A stretch of 64,000 nucleotides of DNA from Sulfobacillus sp. (GCA_027309085.1 DAIDDL010000017.1:1-64000), one strand, 5' to 3'. Positions 8,077 to 16,123 are shown, counted from the first letter of the stretch. Numbers and translations: made by a program. Notes: generated from the letters alone by a model not told the origin.

Positions 8077-8637
8077 GTGGTCGCAGACCAGCAGAAAATA
8101 TTGGCTTATATTGGCCGGGTAGCACATCAGAGTCCTGTGATTCAGATGGTGGTGGGCTACTTAATGGCCGATCCCGGGCGCCTGAGCTTTGTCCGCCAGT
8201 GGCCTGAAGGTCAGACCTTGGCGATGGCTATGTCTCTTCACCGGCGGCTGGAACTGGCTGGGCCTGTCTGGCAGGGCTATGTGCGCGGAGTCCCCGTGCC
8301 GGATCCGCTGACATGGATTCAGGCAGCAGCGCCTTTTCGGACATCGGGGGTTGCGGTGCGGCTTTCCACGGACGACGCATGGCTCATGGAGGCCGTGCAG
8401 CCAATGATCTTGCGGGAACAGGCGGCAGAGTCCCGGGCCCACCTTGCGGAACGCATGCGCTCTGTCCGCCAGGAACTGGACCGGGCTCTGGATTTGTACA
8501 ATGAAATGCGCCATATTATGGAAGTCGACCGCGAACGCCAGGCCCATCTCGAAAAGTTTCTGGCGATGGCCCAAACCCAGATGCAGGGGATGGGGCAGGA
8601 ACTCAAAATGCTGAAGGATAATCTTGATGAGAGCTAG
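8077..8637 (+). CDS. Coiled-coil protein at the encapsulin locus, unknown function
   Basis: The 186-residue protein starts at GTG 8077 with AAGGAGG 9 bases upstream. Residues 1-110 form a mixed domain that I do not recognise. Residues about 112-186 are one long charged helix (EQAAESRAHLAERMRSVRQE, later MAQTQMQGMGQELKMLKDNL), likely a coiled coil. No membrane segment or signal peptide is present. It is the first of three closely spaced genes; the ferritin-like cargo follows after about 50 bases and the shell after that. It lacks the GSL-type targeting tail seen on the cargo, so if it joins the compartment it does so another way. Confidence 0.7.
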   Translation: MVADQQKILAYIGRVAHQSPVIQMVVGYLMADPGRLSFVRQWPEGQTLAMAMSLHRRLELAGPVWQGYVRGVPVPDPLTWIQAAAPFRTSGVAVRLSTDDAWLMEAVQPMILREQAAESRAHLAERMRSVRQELDRALDLYNEMRHIMEVDRERQAHLEKFLAMAQTQMQGMGQELKMLKDNLDES

Positions 8638-8687
8638 CACCCGAGCGGTCTGGAAGGAGGAGAGTCATCATCGATAAGGAACAGCAG

Positions 8688-9503
8688 GTGGTGTTACTGA
8701 ATGCGGATATTCGCGGAGAACACGATGCCATTGTGCATTATCTGACACATTCGTGGACCGTGGCCGAGGTATACGGCTCGCGCATTGAGTCTATTGCCCG
8801 TGACGAGATGCGGCACTTGAAATGGCTGGCGCACACGGTAGTCTATCTGCAGGGCGTTCCGGATTTTTCACCCCGGGAAGCGGAGCCGGTGCTGTCGCTG
8901 AATGAGGCGCTCGACATCGATATCGCGGCGGAAAATCAGGCGATAGCGCAGTATGAGGATCACTTGGCGCGTCTCGGCGACCCCAAAGTCCAGGCACTGA
9001 TTTCGCGCATTCTGATAGATGAAAGAGACCATCGCCGCCAGTTTCAGGAAATGGCCGCCGAGGCCCCCGAGACTCTGCGGGCAGAGGGGGGAAAGGACAA
9101 GCCCACGGCCGCCGTGGCGCAAGACCTCCAGCAGATTCTCAGCTTTGAATACCGCCAAATTTTGGAATATCTGTTCCGGTATTTTGTGGGCGTGCATGGC
9201 CGGGCGATGGGCATGACGGATGAAGACCGGGCCGTCGATGAGATGAAACATATGGGCTGGGTGGCGGAGTCCATGGCTTTTGTGGGACAGTTTCCCCGGT
9301 GGCAGAAGGCACCGGGAGACAGGCTGTCGCCGGCCAGACGAGACGAACAGCAGGTGTATGCGCGTGTGCTGGCGTGGTCCGAACAGGAAGCGCCCGACGT
9401 GGCTCCCCTCCTGCGCCGCATTATCGCCCATGAGGAATACCAGGTCCGCACGATGCAGACCGAGCCGTGGACAGTGGGATCCTTAAAAGATCAAGAAGGG
9501 TAG
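8688..9503 (+). CDS. Dual ferritin-like protein, encapsulin cargo with targeting tail
   Basis: The protein (271 residues from GTG 8688) contains two ferritin-like four-helix units. The first has EHDAI, RDEMRHL, AENQAIAQYE and DERDHRRQF; the second has FEYRQILEY, DEMKHM and AHEEYQ. The repeated E-x-x-H and E/D metal ligands suggest di-iron centres for iron oxidation and storage. The C-terminus PWTVGSLKDQEG fits the encapsulin cargo-loading peptide (T/I-V/I-G-S-L-K/R), and the shell gene follows after 8 bases. The ribosome site AAGGAGGAG (8654-8662) lies 25 bases before GTG 8688 but 7 bases before an in-frame ATC at 8670, so translation may really start at that non-standard codon. Confidence 0.85.
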   Translation: MVLLNADIRGEHDAIVHYLTHSWTVAEVYGSRIESIARDEMRHLKWLAHTVVYLQGVPDFSPREAEPVLSLNEALDIDIAAENQAIAQYEDHLARLGDPKVQALISRILIDERDHRRQFQEMAAEAPETLRAEGGKDKPTAAVAQDLQQILSFEYRQILEYLFRYFVGVHGRAMGMTDEDRAVDEMKHMGWVAESMAFVGQFPRWQKAPGDRLSPARRDEQQVYARVLAWSEQEAPDVAPLLRRIIAHEEYQVRTMQTEPWTVGSLKDQEG

Positions 9504-9511
9504 GGTACATC

Positions 9512-10363
9512 ATGACAATCGACTACTTATCACGGGACCAAGCGCCGCTGAATGCCTCCGAATGGGCGGAACTGGATGAGGCCGTCCGCCGGGTTATCGC
9601 CAACCAAGTGACAGGCCGGCGGTTTCTGTCGCTATTTGGTCCAGTGGGCGCTGGGGTTCAGGTGATTCCAGTGGACCGCACCCCGGGCATTGACCAGGGT
9701 CAGGTGGACATGGTGGGGGAAGTCAACGACGCCGTCAGACTGTCCAGCAGAATCTACCAAAAAGTGCCTATGCTGCATATGGATTTCATGGTTTTCTGGC
9801 GGGATATTGAATCGTCAAGAACTCAAGGAGTGCCGCTGGACTGGTCAATGGCCGAAGCGGCGGCGGCGTTTGTCGCTCAGGCGGAGGACCGCCTCATTCT
9901 GGAGGGGGATGCGGACGACCAGGTGGATGGGCTGCTTACCGTTCCCGGACGCCAGATTCGGACGGCCGCGGCGCATGGGGAATCCGGGAGCGGTTTTCAT
10001 GATGTGGTCAAAGCCGTCGACGACTTAAGTGCAGCCGGATTTTACCCTCCCTATACGGTGGTGGTAGGTCCCAGTCTCTATGCGGCATGGCACCGCCTAT
10101 ACGGAAACAGCGGAGTGTTGGAGATTGAACAGATACGCCGCTTGGCGGACCAAGGGGTATACGTAACGCCGCTCATGCCGGCGCATTCGGTGCTGGTGCT
10201 GGCGGCCGGGGCGCAGAATATGGATTTGGCGGTGGGCGCTGATGCCCAGGTGGCCTACGTGGAGTCGACCTCGATGAACCACCGCCTCCGCGTCATGGAG
10301 ACCCTAACGCTGCGCATCAAGCGTCCGGGCGCCATCTGCCACATTGCTCCCGCCAAGTCCTGA
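9512..10363 (+). CDS. Encapsulin shell protein (family 1, linocin/CFP29-like)
   Basis: The 283-residue protein from ATG 9512 aligns with family 1 encapsulins, which have the HK97 phage capsid fold and self-assemble into icosahedral protein compartments. Landmarks are LNASEWAELDEAVRRV, the TGRRFLSLFGPVGAGVQVIP block, the LHMDFMVFWRDIE segment of the long helix region, and the C-terminal CHIAP tail. Together with the ferritin-like gene just upstream, which has a targeting tail, this should form an iron-storing or oxidative-stress nanocompartment. The gene is the last of the unit; a GC-rich hairpin lies about 117 bases downstream. Confidence 0.9.
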   Translation: MTIDYLSRDQAPLNASEWAELDEAVRRVIANQVTGRRFLSLFGPVGAGVQVIPVDRTPGIDQGQVDMVGEVNDAVRLSSRIYQKVPMLHMDFMVFWRDIESSRTQGVPLDWSMAEAAAAFVAQAEDRLILEGDADDQVDGLLTVPGRQIRTAAAHGESGSGFHDVVKAVDDLSAAGFYPPYTVVVGPSLYAAWHRLYGNSGVLEIEQIRRLADQGVYVTPLMPAHSVLVLAAGAQNMDLAVGADAQVAYVESTSMNHRLRVMETLTLRIKRPGAICHIAPAKS

Positions 10364-10479
10364 ACGGCGAAACGGGGTCCGCAATAAGATTTGCCGGGCT
10401 TGGGGACAGGCGGCACGAGTTGAGGCCGGGACTGCCAGGCAGGAGAACTGAGAGTCTGCCGGGGAATCTTAGACACATT

Positions 10480-10512
10480 GGTGTGGCCTCCCGGACGCGA
10501 ACCGGCCACACC
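10480..10512. repeat. Inverted repeat downstream of encapsulin
   Basis: A 9-bp perfect stem GGTGTGGCC/GGCCACACC encloses a 15-base loop. No T run follows on either strand, so it is either a non-canonical terminator for the encapsulin unit or a structural element in the leader of the Nudix gene. Confidence 0.4.
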
Positions 10513-10548
10513 AGAAGCAGCACAATACTCTGAAGATGAGGAGCTCGC

Positions 10549-11175
10549 TTGCCGGGAATGAATTCCGAGCATGCTCGCGAGCATTTGGTGATGCGGATGC
10601 CAGATAACGGTGGAAACGACACAAACAATTTCGTGCAATGGAGGCATGCGCCTGCCCGGGAGTGGAAGTTTTGTCCGCTGTGCAGCCATGCTCTATGTTC
10701 GCGCGTCTGGGACGGGAAGGACCGCAGATACTGTGAGCATTGTGGTTTTGTCTACTGGGAGAGGGCGCTGCCGGCCGCGGCGGTGCTGGTTTATGAGCCG
10801 GCGCGCCAGGATGTCCTGCTGGTCACCCGCCGCTATCCCCCTGCGGCGGGCGGACTGACCTTTCCTGGAGGCGGGATTGAACTGGGGGAAAGCGTAGCGG
10901 CGGCGGCAGTCCGTGAAGTCCGGGAGGAGACCGGTGTCCACGTAGCAATTGACCGCCAATTCGGCACGTGGTCCACCCCGACGAACGAAACCATCATCAG
11001 CTTCTTCCTAGGCCATCCGGTCGGCGGGCAGTTGAGCGCGGGAACTGATGCGTTGGAGGCGCGGTATTTTCCCTTGGCTACCGCCCCGTCACTGGTCTTT
11101 GACTTGCATGATATGGTGTTGAGGCTCTTTCGGACTGAAATGCTGATGGCGTTTCACTCTTGGGATCATTCGTAG
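10549..11175 (+). CDS. Nudix hydrolase with N-terminal zinc ribbon
   Basis: Translation probably starts at TTG 10549, behind TGAGGAG; later ATGs at 10588 and beyond are alternatives. Two CxxC pairs (CPLC and CEHC) near residues 40-65 form a zinc ribbon as in NudC-type proteins. The Nudix box follows: GGGIELGESV, then REVREETGV, matching G-x5-E-x7-R-E-U-x-E-E-x-G-U, which binds Mg and cleaves nucleoside diphosphate derivatives. NADH pyrophosphatase activity is possible, but the SQPWPFPxS box of NudC is not visible, so the substrate is open. Confidence 0.8.
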   Translation: MPGMNSEHAREHLVMRMPDNGGNDTNNFVQWRHAPAREWKFCPLCSHALCSRVWDGKDRRYCEHCGFVYWERALPAAAVLVYEPARQDVLLVTRRYPPAAGGLTFPGGGIELGESVAAAAVREVREETGVHVAIDRQFGTWSTPTNETIISFFLGHPVGGQLSAGTDALEARYFPLATAPSLVFDLHDMVLRLFRTEMLMAFHSWDHS

Positions 11176-11352
11176 CGGCTCGCAAGAGGCAGGGAGCTGC
11201 ACGGCTAGCGCATCTAATATTTCGTGCATGAGGGCTAACTGCTGGTACAGGTGGCGGGCACTGGTGTCCCGGTGATAGTCGTCAGCCATTGACTGAAGCG
11301 CGTCGTGAAGGCGCTGGATAAGAATATCGACATGCCAGGGGTCCGGTTTCAC
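11089..11352 (-). CDS. Small helical hypothetical protein, 87 aa
   Basis: The start is GTG 11352 with AAGGAGGG 8 bases upstream, a strong signal. The protein is mainly helical (LIQRLHDALQSMADD, LYQQLALMHEILDALAVQL) followed by a basic His-rich tail. I recognise no family. Its last 87 bases overlap the 3' end of the convergent Nudix gene, which is unusual in such a compact but not overlapping neighbourhood; the overlap falls in the poorly conserved tails of both proteins. Confidence 0.55.
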   Translation of the reverse strand: MKPDPWHVDILIQRLHDALQSMADDYHRDTSARHLYQQLALMHEILDALAVQLPASCEPLRMIPRVKRHQHFSPKEPQHHIMQVKDQ

Positions 11353-11444
11353 TGAAAATCCCTCCTTTGCCAAGAAGCCCGCTGGCAGCGGTGCCGCCCA
11401 ACGAGTGGGGTTGCGGTGTAGTATACAGTTATGGTTGAGGGATC

Positions 11445-11486
11445 AAAAATGTGAGCCTGTGGCGGCTTGTCCACTGGCTCACATTT
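11445..11486 (-). terminator. Terminator for the DUF948 gene
   Basis: An 11-bp perfect stem AAATGTGAGCC/GGCTCACATTT (11447-11457 with 11476-11486) with extra pairing inside the loop is followed, on the minus strand, by a run of T. It lies 27 bases beyond the stop of the minus-strand envelope gene. Confidence 0.65.
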
Positions 11487-11512
11487 CGTTCGGGTGCTTG
11501 AATATCTGGGCT

Positions 11513-11932
11513 CTATGAAGAGACATGAGAGGATGGAGGCTGGCTGGGCTGGGAGCGCCTGCGGTCTTTCCAGAGGGAATAGCCGAATGCTAAACCAGAA
11601 ACCCACCAGGGACGCGCCTTGGCACGGGGGGCTGTCTTGGCGCCGCGCCGCGATTGCAAAAAACCCGTAATGCCTGCCGCAACCAAGCCCACACGATAGG
11701 CCGATGTGCGGACTTCCTGCACGGTCTGTCCTAGCCGTGAAGTGGATTCTCTCGCTACATGCATGATTCCCGCCAACTGGCCTTTAATTTCTGAAATTTC
11801 TTTGGCAATTGTCTGTTCGAGACGGATAACCCGCAGGGCGATGATGAGGATCATAATCCCCGCTCCGAGCACGAGAAGCGTGAGAACGGCAAAACAAATC
11901 GCAATAACCGTCAGCGCGCCGGCACTAGTCAT
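11513..11932 (-). CDS. DUF948-type single-pass membrane protein
   Basis: This 139-residue protein has one N-terminal membrane helix (residues about 5-35, ALTVIAICFAVLTLLVLGAG), then a long helix with heptads (LEQTIAKEISEIKGQLAGIM) and a basic, Pro/Ser-rich tail. The plan fits the DUF948 family, usually found beside YtxH in Bacillota and often linked with general stress. Its start overlaps the end of the YtxH-like gene by 4 bases (ATGA), so the two are coupled. Function is not known beyond an envelope association. Confidence 0.7.
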   Translation of the reverse strand: MTSAGALTVIAICFAVLTLLVLGAGIMILIIALRVIRLEQTIAKEISEIKGQLAGIMHVARESTSRLGQTVQEVRTSAYRVGLVAAGITGFLQSRRGAKTAPRAKARPWWVSGLAFGYSLWKDRRRSQPSQPPSSHVSS

Positions 11933-12213
11933 GCACCTTGGTCCTCGTGCGGGTCGGAGTCCGCCATGTCGGCGTCATCCAGCGGAATTTCGGTGACGGC
12001 CTTTTTAAAGAGAGTTTGACCTTTCTGCGTCAAGGAGTCCCGAATATCGCGGACACTGCTCTGAAACTGGTCAAGAGAGTCCTGCGTCTTCTGTTTCAGC
12101 GTGCCCCGCGTGTCTTCGCCTGTGCTGGGCGCCATCAGAATGCCAGCCACCACTCCCAAAGCCGCGCCGATAATCATCCCGCTTAGCCGATCCCATGATC
12201 TGTCGTTCATCAT
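11929..12213 (-). CDS. YtxH-like protein
   Basis: The 94-residue protein has a glycine-rich hydrophobic segment at residues 10-28 (GMIIGAALGVVAGILMAPSTG), the hallmark of YtxH proteins, with the APSTG end of the helix well conserved. The remainder is a charged amphipathic helix (TLKQKTQDSLDQFQSSVRD). It begins at ATG 12213 or 12210 behind GGAGGCGAT. In Bacillus the relatives belong to the general stress regulon; a sigma-B-like promoter was not identified here. Confidence 0.75.
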   Translation of the reverse strand: MMNDRSWDRLSGMIIGAALGVVAGILMAPSTGEDTRGTLKQKTQDSLDQFQSSVRDIRDSLTQKGQTLFKKAVTEIPLDDADMADSDPHEDQGA

Positions 12214-12509
12214 ATCGCCTCCCTGAATTTCTTCTATTGTGACACATCTGCGGACCGGGGAAAAGTGCTAGGGCAGCGTCAGGATATTCTCCGGCGATGG
12301 CAAGGCACGATTTTTTGGATAAAATGACAGGACTGCCAGCAGAAAATCTCCGCTGGCGGAAAACATTCGGGTCCACGGGATCCATTGAGGAAACGACAGG
12401 ATAGAACGGCTATGATATACTATGTGGGTTTCGAAGTCACAGTAAGGTTTAACTTGGACAACATGGTGGGATTTGGTGTGCGAATCAAGCGTTCTGGGAC
12501 GGCAACTGG

Positions 12510-13640
12510 ATGAAAATTGCAATCGTGACCGAAACCTGGTGGCCATCTACGGATGGTGTTGTCACGCGCGTGACGGCGACCGTGAGGGAACTGCGGCGTA
12601 TGGGCCATGAATTGCTGATTGTGGCCCCGCAGGGGGGCGCCAGTGAGTTCGAAGGCATCCCCGTCAAATCGGTGCCGACGTTTTCTGTCGGGTTTGTCTA
12701 TGGTGGCAAGCCTTGGGGATGGCCTTCCCCGCGTGTCAAGAGGTACCTGAGGGATTTTGAACCCGATGTGGTGCATGTTGTCAACCCTTTTGTTCTGGGG
12801 ATTGCGGGAGTGATGGCAGCCCGCCAGCTTGAATGTCCGCTGGTGGCGTCTTACCATACCAATATCGCTCAATATGCGGACTTCTATCATTTGGGGGTTT
12901 TCAAACCAGCGGTGTGGGGACTGTTGCGAATGCTGCACAACCAAGCGGTGTACAATCTTGCCACGTCGGAAGCGATTAAGAAAGAAATCACCGCGCACGG
13001 GATTGAACGGGTCCAGGTATGGCGGCGCGGGGTGGATCTGGAATCTTTTCACCCCCGACACCGGGACAAGGCCATGAGGGAGCGCTTGACGTCGGGACAC
13101 CCGGATCAGACGATTGCGCTGTATGTGGGCCGCATCGCCAAGGAAAAGGGGCTGGCGCGGCTGCTGTCGCTGTTTCAGAAAAATCCGGATGTCAATCTCG
13201 CTCTGGTCGGGGACGGCCCTGCGGTCGAGTATTTCCAGGACCGTTTCCAGAAGACGCCCACGACGTTTGCAGGAAAACTTTTAGGGCAGGATCTGGCTGC
13301 TGCCTACGCCTCGGCGGACTTTTTCGTATTTCCGAGCACGACGGAAACCCTGGGACTGGTTCTTCTGGAGGCTATGGCCTCGGGGCTGCCTATTGTGGCG
13401 GCCGAATCGGCGCCGTCCCATGAACTGATCGACCATTCGGGGGCCGGCCGCCTGTTTCCGAGCAATCAGCCGTACCTCCTCGGGGAGATTGCGCACGGGC
13501 TGATTCATGATGGCCCCGGACTGGGAGTGTTGTCGGTGAAAGCCCGGCAGGAAGCGGAGAAGTGGGGATGGCAGGAACCAACGAGAGAATTAGTCCACCT
13601 ATACGAAAAAGCGATACGAGAGTTCCGGGCAGGGAGATGA
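12510..13640 (+). CDS. GT4-family glycosyltransferase
   Basis: The 376-residue protein has the GT-B fold of family 4 retaining transferases. The N-terminal domain carries WWPSTDGVVTRV (acceptor side) and DVVHVVNPF; the C-terminal domain carries VGRIAKEKGLARLL and the nucleotide-sugar E-x7-E motif in TTETLGLVLLEAMASGLP. The closest described groups are the mannosyltransferases (MgtA/PimB-like) and sulfolipid synthases (SQD2-like) acting on lipid acceptors. The next gene overlaps by 4 bases and encodes a GtrA membrane protein, which points to cell-envelope glycolipid or polysaccharide synthesis. The ribosome site is weak (ACGGCAACTGG). Confidence 0.85.
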   Translation: MKIAIVTETWWPSTDGVVTRVTATVRELRRMGHELLIVAPQGGASEFEGIPVKSVPTFSVGFVYGGKPWGWPSPRVKRYLRDFEPDVVHVVNPFVLGIAGVMAARQLECPLVASYHTNIAQYADFYHLGVFKPAVWGLLRMLHNQAVYNLATSEAIKKEITAHGIERVQVWRRGVDLESFHPRHRDKAMRERLTSGHPDQTIALYVGRIAKEKGLARLLSLFQKNPDVNLALVGDGPAVEYFQDRFQKTPTTFAGKLLGQDLAAAYASADFFVFPSTTETLGLVLLEAMASGLPIVAAESAPSHELIDHSGAGRLFPSNQPYLLGEIAHGLIHDGPGLGVLSVKARQEAEKWGWQEPTRELVHLYEKAIREFRAGR

Positions 13641-14062
13641 CCCGGCTCTATCAATTTGTTCAGTTTGTTTCGGTGGGCTTTGGCAATGCCGTCATCGATC
13701 TTCTTTTTTTTAATGGACTCTACTGGCTGTTTCCGACACGCAATGTGGACCAGCTGGTGGTTTACAATACGATCGCAGTGGTGGCCGCCATTCTTAACAG
13801 CTATATCTGGAACAGCCGCTGGACGTTTCGCCAGCAAGTGCGTTCCCGGGGCAAAGATGCTTTGCGCCAGCGTGTCCTGTTTGTTATCCAGTCTCTGATT
13901 AACATTGTCGTGAACGACCTGATCCTCTGGCTGATTGCTCCGATGGTGCTGGAGGTGCATGCGATTCCTCATGTCATGGCAAACAACATTGCCAAATTGG
14001 TGGCGATGTTCTTAGCATCACTAACCAGCTTTATCATGATGAAGCTGTTTGTGTTTGTGTGA
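13637..14062 (+). CDS. GtrA-family membrane protein
   Basis: The 141-residue protein has four membrane helices and the GtrA pattern: QFVQFVSVGFGNAVIDLLFF, AVVAAILNSYIWNSRWTF (the conserved NYxxxRxWxF-like box) and a final NNIAKLVAMFLASLTSFIM. GtrA proteins help flip or present polyprenyl-linked sugars for decorating surface polymers. Its ATG overlaps the stop of the glycosyltransferase gene (ATGA), so the two enzymes are translated together and probably act on the same lipid-linked sugar. Confidence 0.85.
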   Translation: MTRLYQFVQFVSVGFGNAVIDLLFFNGLYWLFPTRNVDQLVVYNTIAVVAAILNSYIWNSRWTFRQQVRSRGKDALRQRVLFVIQSLINIVVNDLILWLIAPMVLEVHAIPHVMANNIAKLVAMFLASLTSFIMMKLFVFV

Positions 14063-14312
14063 AGTCGCCTTATCCAGTTTTATCCACACCCTCTCCCTTG
14101 ATATTTCCAGTGCCAGATGTTTTGCTCCGCAATCCGCCTATTTTTGCGCTGTTCGTAGGGGTGTTCCCCGAGTTCCGTCCAAATTATGGAACATCCATGC
14201 AAAACTGGGCAGATTGTCCCGGAAGACCGCAAGGATGGGACCATAGGCGCTTAATGGGCGTCAGCGCTGCAGGCGGAGTCTGACAGGATCGGCAATCTTT
14301 TTTACACTGGCC

Positions 14313-14430
14313 CCAGCCAAATTGTTGGAAAATCAACAACCGGGGGATCCACACTTGGGGTGAATCTGGCACATTGTGCCGGAAGGGCCACTCTCCGCGT
14401 CCCAACCCGTCAGCTAACTCCGGAGGCAAT
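14313..14430 (+). promoter_or_regulatory. c-di-AMP riboswitch (ydaO/yuaA type)
   Basis: The leader of the 3D-domain gene contains the conserved blocks of the ydaO aptamer in the right order: CCGGGGGATCC, TTGGGGTGAATC, a variable hairpin, and CCCGTCAGCTAACTCCGGAGGC. In Bacillota these riboswitches bind cyclic di-AMP and turn off cell-wall hydrolase and osmolyte genes. Here the aptamer runs directly into the ribosome site AAAGGGGAG (starting near 14436) with no terminator between, which suggests control of translation rather than of transcription. The 5' boundary is approximate, since the P1 pairing is weak. Confidence 0.8.
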
Positions 14431-14453
14431 ATTCTAAAGGGGAGAATTGACTA

Positions 14454-15551
14454 ATGCACTTTCGATTTTGGCAGGGAACCGCAATGGCTGGCATCACCGC
14501 AGCTGCAGGAATGATGGTCTCCAGTGCCGCCATGGCCGCGTCTGTAACGGCTACCACGGCGGCGCTGGCACAGGAACACCCAGCGATGACTCAAGTGCTG
14601 CAGCAAGGCAGTGTCTCTCACTGGGTGGCGACTTTGCAGGCAGATCTCTATCTTCTCGGCTATCACAGTGTCGGCGCAGATGACGGGATCTTCGGTCCCG
14701 AGACGCTGGGCGCTCTAAAAGCTTTTCAGTCCGCAAACGGCTTTCAGCCCACGGGGATCACCAGTGCGCCGGTTTGGCAGGATATACTGGCGGGATTCAA
14801 TTTGGCGCCGCGCTACCAGGGGCCGATGACCTTGTCAGTCAGCGCTCCGGCAATTCCCGAGCAAATGCATCCCGCGTTCTACCAGCAACTGAGCAATGGC
14901 AGCCAGGGACCGTGGGTGGTGACGCTGCAAGATGACCTTAAGCTTCTCGGCTACCCGCAAGTCGGACCCAGTGACGGAATTTTTGGTCCGAAGACCCAAC
15001 AGGCCCTGGAAGATTTCCAGACCAGCCAGAACCTGGCGCCATCAGGAGTGACGACCTTTCAGACGTGGCGGCAGATTCTTACCGGGCTGGGCATCCTCGG
15101 CAGCACGACCTCCATCGAGAAAGCTCCAGCACCGCCGGCGAGCACGGCGACAGCACCGGCCGCCAGCGCAGGCTACGCGCGCACTGGCCCCGTGGCGCCT
15201 GCCGCCCAGTCAATCGATGGCCGCCCCATTCTTGCCGTCTACAAGGTGCGGGCGACAGCGTATGGGCCGAGTCTTCAAGACAACTACCCGTATGGGCCCG
15301 TCGATGCTTTTGGGCAGCCGCTGGAGCCGGGCATGGTGGCGGTTGACCCCTCTCTCATTCCGCTCAAGTCCTACCTGTATGTCACAGGTTACAGCGATGG
15401 AAATCTGCCTTCGGGAGGATTTCTGGGACGAGCGATGGATACAGGGGGAGCGATTGTGGGGCATCACATTGACATTTACCTGAACGCCAATTCCCAGACA
15501 GTGTCCAATTTCGGTATCGAGCCTGTCACGGTCTATGTCTTAGGACAGTAG
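14454..15551 (+). CDS. Secreted cell-wall protein: two peptidoglycan-binding domains and a 3D domain
   Basis: The 365-residue protein has a signal peptide (cleavage probably after SSAAMA or AALA, near residue 30-40). Two peptidoglycan-binding_1 repeats follow (residues about 50-105 and 140-200), each with the WVxxLQxDLxLLGY...DGIFGPxT core. After a Pro/Ala-rich linker comes a C-terminal 3D domain: KVRATAYGP, MVAVDPSLIPLKS, RAMDTGGAIVG and HHIDIYL, including the three conserved aspartates seen in MltA/YabE/RpfB-type muralytic proteins. It is therefore a likely peptidoglycan hydrolase acting outside the membrane, under c-di-AMP riboswitch control, which fits the known link of that messenger to wall homeostasis. 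Confidence 0.85.
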   Translation: MHFRFWQGTAMAGITAAAGMMVSSAAMAASVTATTAALAQEHPAMTQVLQQGSVSHWVATLQADLYLLGYHSVGADDGIFGPETLGALKAFQSANGFQPTGITSAPVWQDILAGFNLAPRYQGPMTLSVSAPAIPEQMHPAFYQQLSNGSQGPWVVTLQDDLKLLGYPQVGPSDGIFGPKTQQALEDFQTSQNLAPSGVTTFQTWRQILTGLGILGSTTSIEKAPAPPASTATAPAASAGYARTGPVAPAAQSIDGRPILAVYKVRATAYGPSLQDNYPYGPVDAFGQPLEPGMVAVDPSLIPLKSYLYVTGYSDGNLPSGGFLGRAMDTGGAIVGHHIDIYLNANSQTVSNFGIEPVTVYVLGQ

Positions 15552-15552
15552 A

Positions 15553-15612
15553 GACCGGTTATGCAAGAGCCCCGTGCCGCAACTTGGCCGCGGGGCTCTT
15601 GCATAACCGGTC
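15553..15612 (+). terminator. Long perfect hairpin after the 3D-domain gene
   Basis: A 22-bp perfect stem (15553-15574 with 15591-15612, starting GACCGGTTATGCAAGAGCC) with a 16-base loop begins two bases after the stop codon. There is no T run, only TCTTGTT downstream. It is the obvious candidate for transcription termination, or for mRNA 3' stabilisation. Confidence 0.55.
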
Positions 15613-15709
15613 ATCTTGTTCCGGGCCATCCCGCAATTTTTGGCCAGGTCACGGTCAGGCAGGATTTTCCTGCCTGACCCGCGAAATACTATAACGAGGT
15701 GAAACAGAG

Positions 15710-16057
15710 ATGAGAATTCACTCATTTAACGAGTTCTGGCCACTTTATCTACACCAGCACCAACAGCCGGGCACACGCCTGCTGCATTTTATTGGGACTG
15801 GCGGCGGGGTCATCCTGGTCCTTTTAGCGCTGCTGATGATGAATGTCTGGGACTTGTTCATGGGTGTCGTGGTGGGCTACGGTCTGGCCTGGTACGGACA
15901 CTTCTTTGTGGAAAAAAATCGTCCGTCGACTTGGCGGCATCCGCTATATTCCTTGCGGGCAGACGTTGTGCTCTTCTGGATGATGCTGACCAGAGGATTT
16001 GCCTTTGACGACGCGACTCTCCAGCGGAATTCGTTAAAGGGCAAGCGGGGCGTTTAG
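15710..16057 (+). CDS. Mpo1/DUF962-family membrane protein
   Basis: The 115-residue protein matches DUF962 end to end: SFNEFWPLYLHQHQQPGTRL, LLHFIGTGGG, two hydrophobic helices, then AWYGHFFVEKNRPSTWRHPL and SLRADVVLFW. The conserved His residues (HQHQ, LHF, GHF, RHP) are those of yeast Mpo1, an iron-dependent dioxygenase that alpha-oxidises 2-hydroxy fatty acids. Bacterial members are less studied; a role in lipid modification at the membrane is an inference. It stands alone between two terminators. Confidence 0.8.
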   Translation: MRIHSFNEFWPLYLHQHQQPGTRLLHFIGTGGGVILVLLALLMMNVWDLFMGVVVGYGLAWYGHFFVEKNRPSTWRHPLYSLRADVVLFWMMLTRGFAFDDATLQRNSLKGKRGV

Positions 16058-16123
16058 CCGCCATCCTTTTGGCATACCGCGCTCCTCCTTTCTATATAGA
16101 TGAGAAAAGAGGAGGCGAACTCC

